From Bacteroidota bacterium (GTDB taxonomy: Bacteria > Bacteroidota > Bacteroidia > B-17B0 > Aurantibacillaceae), in NCBI GenBank assembly GCA_947450025.1, contig CANFTW010000002.1:62001-126000 (forward strand): a stretch of 64,000 nucleotides of DNA, in the 5' to 3' direction. Every line of letters begins with the position of its first letter. The first letter of the stretch is position 1. The position numbers and the translations under genes are program-made. Below the pieces are notes generated by a model. That model worked only from the letters and a program-made list of their open reading frames with translations, had not been told where the DNA came from and did no database searches. Of this stretch, positions 16,362 to 23,769 are shown one piece after another.

Positions 16362-17386
16362 TAAATACTCGTCCACGTAGTTAAACCTTGCTGAGTGAAT
16401 TTAAAAGATTGCACTCTACCACCCAATCCTTCAATTGCTCTGGCAACTTTAACCTTAGTTACGCCTGGGCAATAAAAAAACATAAAGCCTCCTCCACCAG
16501 CACCAGATATCTTACCTCCAGTTGCTCCAGTATTAATAGCAGTTGTATATACATTGTCGATCAAATCATTACTGATTGAATGAGCTATTTGTTTTTTGTT
16601 AGTCCACCCAAAATGTAAAATTTCACCAATTTTTTTTAAGTCGCCACGCAATAAACTATCTTTCATTTGCTGCGCTTGCTCTTTTAAGTGATGCATCGCT
16701 TCAACAGATTTTGCATTATTTTCTTTTACATTTTTAACCTGTTCATTAATAATAGTAGCGGATAAACGCTGCGTAGCCGTAAAGTATAATAACAAATTAA
16801 ATTCTAATTCATACAAAACCTCATCTTTTAATTGCAAAGGGTTAACAATGACTTTATCATTTTCTAAAAACTCCATGAAATTAATGCCTCCAAAAGTTGC
16901 CGCATATTGATCTTGTTTACCACCACTCATGCCTAAATCAATACGTTCAATTTCATAAGCTAACCGTGCTATGTCGTATTTGCCTAAGGGTAATTTCAAC
17001 CATTCTACAAATGCGCCAATTAAAGAAACCACAATCGTAGAAGATGTTCCTAGGCCAGAACCCTGCGGAGCTTCTATATATGACGTTAAGCGAAATGATA
17101 ATGGTTTTAAATTGTATTCCTTAACAATTCGATTATACACCCCTATAAACAATTCGAAACCATCTACTAATTGTAATTGTTTTTCAGAAGCCAGTTTTAA
17201 ACATTTATCGGTTCCATCAATACAAAATTCGATGTTACCATTATCTAATGGTTCCAAACTTGCATAAGCATATAAATCAATCGTTGCATTTAAAATAGCA
17301 CCTCCAAATATATCACTATATGGAGAAACATCTGTACCACCACCAGCTAAACCAATTCTTAAAGGAGCTTTACTTCTAATAATCAT
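16361..17386 (-). CDS. GHMP-family sugar kinase, HddA-like (heptose 7-phosphate kinase family)
   Basis: A 341-residue GHMP kinase: N-terminal APLRIGLAGGGTDVSPY, ATP-binding PQGSGLGTSS (108-116) and C-terminal SGAGGGGFMFFYC. The closest familiar family is D-glycero-alpha-D-manno-heptose 7-phosphate kinase (HddA), which makes the 1,7-bisphosphate for GDP-heptose. GmhA, GmhB and HddC partners are absent from the window, so a different sugar phosphate is possible. It overlaps the upstream glycosyltransferase gene by 4 bases (ATGA), so translation is coupled. I leave the symbol blank because the substrate is unproven. Confidence 0.82.
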   Translation of the reverse strand: MIIRSKAPLRIGLAGGGTDVSPYSDIFGGAILNATIDLYAYASLEPLDNGNIEFCIDGTDKCLKLASEKQLQLVDGFELFIGVYNRIVKEYNLKPLSFRLTSYIEAPQGSGLGTSSTIVVSLIGAFVEWLKLPLGKYDIARLAYEIERIDLGMSGGKQDQYAATFGGINFMEFLENDKVIVNPLQLKDEVLYELEFNLLLYFTATQRLSATIINEQVKNVKENNAKSVEAMHHLKEQAQQMKDSLLRGDLKKIGEILHFGWTNKKQIAHSISNDLIDNVYTTAINTGATGGKISGAGGGGFMFFYCPGVTKVKVARAIEGLGGRVQSFKFTQQGLTTWTSI

Positions 17387-18516
17387 TTTATATTTTTAAA
17401 TAAATCAAACACTTCATCTACAAAAATTTTCCAATCGTATTTTTGTTTTTCTTTAATCATCCCTTCGGTAAAAGCTTGCATTCTATTGTTTTCAAAATAA
17501 TCTTTAATGCCTTCGGCAATCGATTTTCCATTAGATTCAACCACATAACCAGCAACTTTATCAGGAATAATTTCTCCAAGCCCTCCTACATTAGTAACCA
17601 AAGTAGGCACTTCAAAATGAAAGGACACTTGAGTCACTCCACTTTGTGTAGCACTTCTATAAGGCAAAGCAACCAAATCAGCCGATGAAAAATATAACCT
17701 CACATCTTCATTAGCAATAAATTTAGCATGACATATTACCTGATTTTGAATTTGATAATTATCAATCAAATCTAAATAAGGTTGTTTATCTTCATAAAAT
17801 TCGCCCGCAATAACTAATATGATATTTGGATTAGATTTTAATTCATTCATTGCATCCAACAACATATCTAAACCTTTATACTTTCTTATTAATCCAAAGA
17901 ATAACACAATTTGTTTATCCGCTGGCAAACCTAAAGCCATTCGCGCATCCAGTTTATTTAATTTTTCTCCAAAAGAAGTATACAAAGGATGTAATAAATA
18001 TTTTTTATGAGATGTATCGGTAAACTTTTCTAAGTCCTTCATCACTGCTTTACTCATAGTTATAAAACCATCGCAACCATTGATAAAATAGTTTGCAAAA
18101 GCCGAATCACCAATTCTTTTCTCATGAGGAATCACATTATCCGTAATCGCTAACACCTTCACTCCACTTTTACGAATCATACGAGCTATGCTTCCTAAAG
18201 CTGGGCCCATAAAAGGAATCCAAAATCGAAAAACTATAAAATCAGGTTTTTGCTTTTTAATAAAACGAGCCGTTTTAATCCACGAAAAAGGATTGATGGA
18301 ATTTATTAAAGTGTGAATCTTAATACTTTTTGGAGCATGACCGCTTGTATCAAATTGTGTGCTTCCTGGAAATAAAAAATTAGGATATTGTAAACTGTAC
18401 GAAATAATTTCGCAATCATGACCTTGCTTATTAAAAGCCTCACAGAATAATTCATCAAATGTTGCTAAACCACCTCGAAGGGGATAAGCAGGACCTATAA
18501 TAAAAATCTTTGCCAC
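17383..18516 (-). CDS. Glycosyltransferase, GT4-like
   Basis: A 377-residue GT-B glycosyltransferase. The N-terminal domain starts IFIIGPAYPLRGGLATFDEL, a glycine loop binding the acceptor. The C-terminal nucleotide-sugar domain has VLFFGLIRKYKGLDMLLDAM and the family region VALPYRSATQSGVTQVSFHFEV. It is cytoplasmic or membrane-associated. It sits between an M16-like gene (3-base gap) and the sugar kinase gene (4-base overlap), suggesting one pathway that phosphorylates and transfers a sugar. Donor and acceptor are unknown. Confidence 0.82.
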   Translation of the reverse strand: MAKIFIIGPAYPLRGGLATFDELFCEAFNKQGHDCEIISYSLQYPNFLFPGSTQFDTSGHAPKSIKIHTLINSINPFSWIKTARFIKKQKPDFIVFRFWIPFMGPALGSIARMIRKSGVKVLAITDNVIPHEKRIGDSAFANYFINGCDGFITMSKAVMKDLEKFTDTSHKKYLLHPLYTSFGEKLNKLDARMALGLPADKQIVLFFGLIRKYKGLDMLLDAMNELKSNPNIILVIAGEFYEDKQPYLDLIDNYQIQNQVICHAKFIANEDVRLYFSSADLVALPYRSATQSGVTQVSFHFEVPTLVTNVGGLGEIIPDKVAGYVVESNGKSIAEGIKDYFENNRMQAFTEGMIKEKQKYDWKIFVDEVFDLFKNIK

Positions 18517-18519
18517 AAC

Positions 18520-19803
18520 TTATTTTTTACCGACTACTAATTCAATTAAATCCTTTTCTTGCAAATAGGTATTTGCTAAATTTTTTATTTCTTGAGGAGT
18601 AATCGTTTTTACTGCTTCAAAATAGTTATCGAAATAATCATAATCTAAACCAAACTCCCAAATGGCTTTAAATTTATCAGCCAAGGCATAAGGTCCATCC
18701 ACACTTCTTAAAAACTGTCCTAACACATAATTACGAACTGTTTCTAATTCATCAGCATCAACCAATTCTTCTCTTAATAATTTAATCTCTTTGTAAATTT
18801 CTTTTAAGGTATCCTTGGTGACATCTGTTCCTACTTCGGTAGAAATATAAAAAAAACCTCCATTTACTAGAGAGGCTAATCCACTTCCAATCCCATAGGT
18901 ATAACCTTTATCTTCTCTAATATTAGCCATTAAACGGGAGCCAAAATATCCACCAAGAATGGTGTTTAAAACTTGAAATTTAAAATAATCTGGATTTCTT
19001 TTATTAAACATTAATCTTCCAACACGCACAGCAGATTGAATAGCATCTGACTTTTCGATAAAATGTTTTTGCTGTTGAGTAGAATTAAATGAAACTTTTG
19101 GTTCATCAATGTTTTGTAAATGCCCCCATGATGATTTGCCAAAAAATTGATTTAGTGTTTCTACTAAATCTTTAGACAATTTTCCAGAGGCAATAATGGT
19201 GCAGTTACCTGAATGATAAAAAGATTTATAAAACTCAATCACGCTTTCAATCGATAATTTTTCAAAGTCTTCGTTTTTTACCGTCACACCATAAGGATGA
19301 TTTTCTCCAAATAATAACTCGGTAAACCGACGACGAGCTAAAACATTAACTTTTTCTGAGTTAACAAGGTGTTTTTGTTTTTTATTAGATATATAAATAT
19401 CAAATTCATCTTTTGGAAAAGTTGGATTTTTAATAATATCTTCTACATAATGTAAACTCTTATCTAAATATTTATTTAAACTAAATAATGCTAAAGTTGA
19501 ATAATCTTGATCAACAGCGCATTCGAAAAACGAACCAAAAAAATCAATATTATCAGATAATTCATTGGCCGTATAATGTTTAGTTCCTGTTTCCAATAAA
19601 TTATTTGCCGCAGAAGAAAGTAAAGGTTGAGACTGATAATACATTCCCGCTTTAAAAACAAATTCAATCTTTGTTAATTCTTGCGAACCGCTGTCAATGG
19701 TATATACTTTAATCCCATTATCTAGAGTATACTCAACAGCTTGTTGAATATTAATTTTATCAATTGTTTTAAATTCAGGTGCTTGTCTTCTATCTAAAGT
19801 CAT
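18520..19803 (-). CDS. M16-family peptidase homolog, probably non-catalytic
   Basis: A 427-residue protein with the two-lobed M16 (insulinase/processing peptidase) architecture, including ANIREDKGYTYGIGSGL in the C-terminal half (the R/Y region of M16 B-type domains). The zinc motif HxxEH expected near residue 65 is replaced by SSAANNLLETGT, so it lacks metal ligands. Such subunits usually pair with an active M16 partner, which is not seen in this window. No signal peptide is visible, so it seems cytoplasmic. It begins an apparent operon with the glycosyltransferase and kinase genes. Confidence 0.85.
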   Translation of the reverse strand: MTLDRRQAPEFKTIDKINIQQAVEYTLDNGIKVYTIDSGSQELTKIEFVFKAGMYYQSQPLLSSAANNLLETGTKHYTANELSDNIDFFGSFFECAVDQDYSTLALFSLNKYLDKSLHYVEDIIKNPTFPKDEFDIYISNKKQKHLVNSEKVNVLARRRFTELLFGENHPYGVTVKNEDFEKLSIESVIEFYKSFYHSGNCTIIASGKLSKDLVETLNQFFGKSSWGHLQNIDEPKVSFNSTQQQKHFIEKSDAIQSAVRVGRLMFNKRNPDYFKFQVLNTILGGYFGSRLMANIREDKGYTYGIGSGLASLVNGGFFYISTEVGTDVTKDTLKEIYKEIKLLREELVDADELETVRNYVLGQFLRSVDGPYALADKFKAIWEFGLDYDYFDNYFEAVKTITPQEIKNLANTYLQEKDLIELVVGKK

Positions 19804-19866
19804 AACAGTAAAAATACAGAAATTAGATGAAATAAGAGAAATAATTATAAAGACAGAATGGTTAAC

Positions 19867-20205
19867 TTAAAGGGAATCTTTCATCTTTAATAGTTGGTCT
19901 TTGATTTGTTTTAATTTATCAATAACCTCTACTTTAACTTGATCAGACTCTTTGACACCTCCTTTTAATTTATCTTTAGCGCCTTGTAAGGTGTATCCTT
20001 TTTCTTTAACAAAATGAAAAATCAACTTAAAATTTTCAATATCCTTTTTTGTAAAAAGACGATTACCTTTTTTATTCTTTGAAGGAGTTATGACATCAAA
20101 CTCTTTTTCCCAAAAACGAATTAAGGACGTGTTTACATCAAACATATCTGCTACTTCGCCAATAGAATAAAATAATTTTTCTGTTTCTTTTTCTAGTAAT
20201 GCCAT
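19867..20205 (-). CDS. MerR-family transcriptional regulator
   Basis: A 112-residue protein from the ATG at 20205; a GTG one codon earlier is also possible. The N-terminal winged helix has FYSIGEVADMFDVNTSLIRF and the wing FDVITPSKNKKGNRLFTKKD, typical of MerR proteins without a long effector domain, as is common in Bacteroidota. A C-terminal coiled coil (EVIDKLKQIKDQLLKMKDSL) would dimerise. There are no cysteines for metal binding. Target genes are not evident; it lies 71-75 bases from pbpC upstream and 63 bases from the M16 gene downstream. Confidence 0.88.
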   Translation of the reverse strand: MALLEKETEKLFYSIGEVADMFDVNTSLIRFWEKEFDVITPSKNKKGNRLFTKKDIENFKLIFHFVKEKGYTLQGAKDKLKGGVKESDQVKVEVIDKLKQIKDQLLKMKDSL

Positions 20206-20279
20206 CACTTCAAATATAATACTTGAATAGATTGGTAAGGGGAATGTTTTTTCAACAAAAAGTCGATTGAATTAACATT

Positions 20280-22655
20280 TTACTTTTTCTCACTAACTAC
20301 TTCAAAAGGGATATTTAATGTTTCGCCTGTATTATCTGAGAGACTAAGCATATGCTTCCCCTTGGATGGATTTAATCCTAATTGATGGATATCTTTTGTG
20401 GTTCCCACTAATACGCCGTCAATGTGCCAAAAAACGGTATTAGATGGGCTCCGATGAGCAATTTCAAAAATTGTTTTTCCTTGCTCTCCATTTAATTCAT
20501 AAGGTATATAAATCACCGTTCCGGATTTTGGATAAATCATTTCCATTGATTTTTCAATATCTGGAGCACAACCGGTCTTATAAGGAGGCAATGATTTATA
20601 CGTTGGGTTTTTTGTTTTAAAATAATATTCTTGAACAGGCGGCAATACAAACCACGGAACGGTTTTCATATCAATTGGAGATTCGCAGGCATCGGTAACT
20701 CTAAATTGACCAGAAGCGTCTAGATGTATTGGTTTATGATAAGAGCAAACGATAGAAACATGACTGTTTTTTGGAATAAACTCCTTTTTTGTTTCTAAAC
20801 AATATGGTGAAGCTAAACAGCCACTTTGCAAACAAACAACAACTTGTTTCAAATCATTCACGGGCTTTTTAAACCAATTTGTTTTTGGGAGCGCTCCAAA
20901 TATTTCAAATAAAATTGGGGCTGCTGCCGAAATTCCAGTTAAACCAGGTCTACCTTCGCCATCTGCATTTCCAACCCAAATACCCACTACATAATTGCCT
21001 GAAATACCAATAGCCCATCCATCTCTAAAACCAAAACTAGTTCCAGTTTTCCAAGCAATTTTTTGAGAACTACCTATACGTTGCCAGCTGGCATCAATAT
21101 CTGGTCTTCCTACTTCAGCCATTGCTTCAAATGTTAGCCATATAGATGAAGCCGATAAAATTGGATGATTCAATTCTATTTTCTTTTTTTGATTGTTATC
21201 CTTAAACAAATAATTAGGTTTATCCCAATCTCCTTCATAATATGTTCCAAAACGATTATAATGATTTAATACTCTTGCCATACTTGAATAAGCAGAACAC
21301 ATGTCCCACAACTTAGCTTCGCCTCCCCCTAAAATTAAAGACAACCCGTAATTATCTGCCGAGCGATTCATTGAACTTAAACCTACTTGTTTTAATCGAT
21401 CCAAAAATTTATCAATGGTATATTGTTGCAACATTTTTACAGCAGGAATATTTAAACTTCTCGAAAGAGCCTGCTTAGCGGGAACAGCGCCATCATAACT
21501 AAAATCAAAATTTTGCGGCACATAACCTGCAATTTGTGTAGGAATATCCGGCACTAACATATTAGGTAACAACTGTCCATCGTTGAGCATAAATCCATAC
21601 AAATAAGGTTTCAGCAAACTACCTGTACTTCTATTTGCCATAATTACATCAACATCTTCACCATGTTTCTCCTGATCTCTTAAAGGCGTGTTACCTATAT
21701 AAGAAACCACTTCATTGGCATTAACATCTAACACTAAGGCACATAGGTTATGTATTTCATTTTGTTTTAATAATGCTGCATGTTTTGATAAAATTTCTAA
21801 AACTCTACTTTGAATATCTGTCTGCATCGTAGTTTGAAAATTATTTTTTTGCGGCTGTTCTGTGAGAGCTCTGTTGAGTAAATGCCTTGATTTATTTGGC
21901 AATGAAAAAGGCTTTAATGGTAAGGGTTCTTGAATGGCTAATTGATAAGTTTCTTCATCAATGCGTTGATGTTTATATAATTTATATAATAATCGATTAC
22001 GTTTCTGTTTTAATCTTTCTTGATTTTTTCCTGGATAAATAATCGACGGGGAATTAGGTAAAACAGCTAGTGTAGCGCATTCTGACCACGACAAGTCATT
22101 TAACGATCTGCCGTAATAGCGCCATGAAGCGGCCTCAATTCCTACAACGTTAGAGCCAAATGGCGCATGAGAAATATATAATTTTAATATTTCAGATTTA
22201 GAATAGGTTAATTCTAAACGAAGAGCAAGAATTAATTCTATTATTTTTTCGTAATACGTTCGTTTTTGATTTTTACGAATTAATCTCGTAAGCTGCATGG
22301 TTATGGTACTTCCTCCGCTAACGATTTTGCCAGCTTTACGATTCTGTTTTATTGCTCTAAAGATGGAAACAGGATTGATGCCTGGATGCTTATAAAAATA
22401 TTCGTCTTCAAATACAGTTATACACTCCGAAAATTTTTGATTTAATTTTTTTGTTTCTGGGAAACGCCATTGCCCATCAGAAGCTATTTTTGCAGATAAT
22501 AAATTGCCATCTGCATCATTAACAATTACAGAATAAGCGTCATTAAATAATGGTCTTGGCAAGCATAATAAAAACCAAATGAATAACCCAAAAAGAATGA
22601 TGGATGCAATGATTTTTTTTTTATGTTTTTGATAAAATTGCAAAAAAAGTGGCAC
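20280..22655 (-). CDS. pbpC: Penicillin-binding protein 1C (glycosyltransferase-transpeptidase)
   Basis: A 791-residue bifunctional peptidoglycan synthase. A membrane anchor (about 14-31) is followed by a GT51 domain with catalytic EDEYFYKHPG (E83) and GGSTITMQL. The transpeptidase domain has the nucleophile motif S346-LL-K349 (STGSLLKP), SRSLN and KTGTSFGFRDGW. The C-terminal 100 residues are the BiPBP_C domain typical of PBP1C. It acts in the periplasm on lipid II and glycan strands. In many bacteria pbpC follows an alpha-2-macroglobulin gene; here the upstream gene is porP/sprF-like instead. Confidence 0.95.
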   Translation of the reverse strand: MPLFLQFYQKHKKKIIASIILFGLFIWFLLCLPRPLFNDAYSVIVNDADGNLLSAKIASDGQWRFPETKKLNQKFSECITVFEDEYFYKHPGINPVSIFRAIKQNRKAGKIVSGGSTITMQLTRLIRKNQKRTYYEKIIELILALRLELTYSKSEILKLYISHAPFGSNVVGIEAASWRYYGRSLNDLSWSECATLAVLPNSPSIIYPGKNQERLKQKRNRLLYKLYKHQRIDEETYQLAIQEPLPLKPFSLPNKSRHLLNRALTEQPQKNNFQTTMQTDIQSRVLEILSKHAALLKQNEIHNLCALVLDVNANEVVSYIGNTPLRDQEKHGEDVDVIMANRSTGSLLKPYLYGFMLNDGQLLPNMLVPDIPTQIAGYVPQNFDFSYDGAVPAKQALSRSLNIPAVKMLQQYTIDKFLDRLKQVGLSSMNRSADNYGLSLILGGGEAKLWDMCSAYSSMARVLNHYNRFGTYYEGDWDKPNYLFKDNNQKKKIELNHPILSASSIWLTFEAMAEVGRPDIDASWQRIGSSQKIAWKTGTSFGFRDGWAIGISGNYVVGIWVGNADGEGRPGLTGISAAAPILFEIFGALPKTNWFKKPVNDLKQVVVCLQSGCLASPYCLETKKEFIPKNSHVSIVCSYHKPIHLDASGQFRVTDACESPIDMKTVPWFVLPPVQEYYFKTKNPTYKSLPPYKTGCAPDIEKSMEMIYPKSGTVIYIPYELNGEQGKTIFEIAHRSPSNTVFWHIDGVLVGTTKDIHQLGLNPSKGKHMLSLSDNTGETLNIPFEVVSEKK

Positions 22656-22693
22656 TTTAATCCGACTTAAATTTAGCTATAAAAAACATCAAC

Positions 22694-23731
22694 TTACAAG
22701 CCATGTTCGCGCTTGCGCTTAAATAGAGCGTCATCCAATGACATAAATTTAAGATAAATTTCAAAGCCACCCTGATATTTACTGACCTGCTTATACTTAG
22801 AAATATTTAAATCATAGGCTAAGCCAATCGCATATTTTCCCATATCAAAATTAACTTGAGGAATGATCGCATCTCCTACTCTGTAATACACACCAACATT
22901 TAAGCCTGTTTCAGAATTATAACCGGTTACTTTTGTTGGATTTTTTAATCGATAACGAATATGTGTCCCAATAGTTATTTCATTAGCAGTAGCTTGTCTT
23001 AAATAAATCAAACTAGGTAATATCGCTAACTTAGTTTCTTTAATATCAATTCGTACTTGAACATTTCCTACAAAACGCATTGGTAAACGGTAAGATGAAC
23101 CTGAAGAAAATTGCTGTAATGGCTGATTTAAATGATGAACAGCGCCTCCAACTTTGATACTAAAAATATCATCACGTAACATATCTACATTAGCTGATGT
23201 AAATTCATAATTTATTCCTGCACCAACATCTGAAGTAATAAAAGAAGAATACGTTGCTAATTCTCCTGAACCAATTGTTTGATCAATGTCTTTACCGTTA
23301 TATTGATTACCAAACGTAAGCGCTGCATAATTAGCTGTATTTTGATTAACTCCAACATAAATAGCGCCTCCTAACTTACTTTTTTTGCCGGTTTTTAAGA
23401 TGGCATTTAAATGCAATTGTGCTTGAGTACTTCCTATTTTAGCAGTACCAGCCTTATCATTAAATACAAATAAACCTATTCCTAAATACGCTTTTCGCTT
23501 TGTTGATTTTAACGTTGCTGCATCAACAGAAATAGCCATAGTTTGAAAAGCATTGCCCATTGCACCCCACTGATTTCTGTAATTTGCAACAGCTCTTAAA
23601 TACCCATTCATAAAACCTGCATTAGCAGGATTTAACCATAAAGGAGACTCTTGAATTTGAGAAAAATGGATATCCTGAGAAAAACTCATCGAAGTAATAA
23701 CCATCATTATGACAACTAAATATTTTCTCAT
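22694..23731 (-). CDS. PorP/SprF-family type IX secretion membrane protein
   Basis: A 345-residue outer-membrane protein. The ATG at 23731 has AGGA 7 bases upstream and gives a clean signal peptide (MRKYLVVIMMVITSMSFSQ), so the longer frame starting at 23770 is rejected. The mature start DIHFSQIQESPLWLNPANAG is the hallmark of the PorP/SprF family, which is needed for surface delivery of T9SS type B cargo such as SprB. The rest is barrel-like strand sequence. It lies 38 bases downstream of a type B cargo gene and should be its dedicated partner. Confidence 0.93.
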   Translation of the reverse strand: MRKYLVVIMMVITSMSFSQDIHFSQIQESPLWLNPANAGFMNGYLRAVANYRNQWGAMGNAFQTMAISVDAATLKSTKRKAYLGIGLFVFNDKAGTAKIGSTQAQLHLNAILKTGKKSKLGGAIYVGVNQNTANYAALTFGNQYNGKDIDQTIGSGELATYSSFITSDVGAGINYEFTSANVDMLRDDIFSIKVGGAVHHLNQPLQQFSSGSSYRLPMRFVGNVQVRIDIKETKLAILPSLIYLRQATANEITIGTHIRYRLKNPTKVTGYNSETGLNVGVYYRVGDAIIPQVNFDMGKYAIGLAYDLNISKYKQVSKYQGGFEIYLKFMSLDDALFKRKREHGL

Positions 23732-23769
23732 GTGTGTCCTTATAAACTGAAATAAAAATTCAAATTGCA

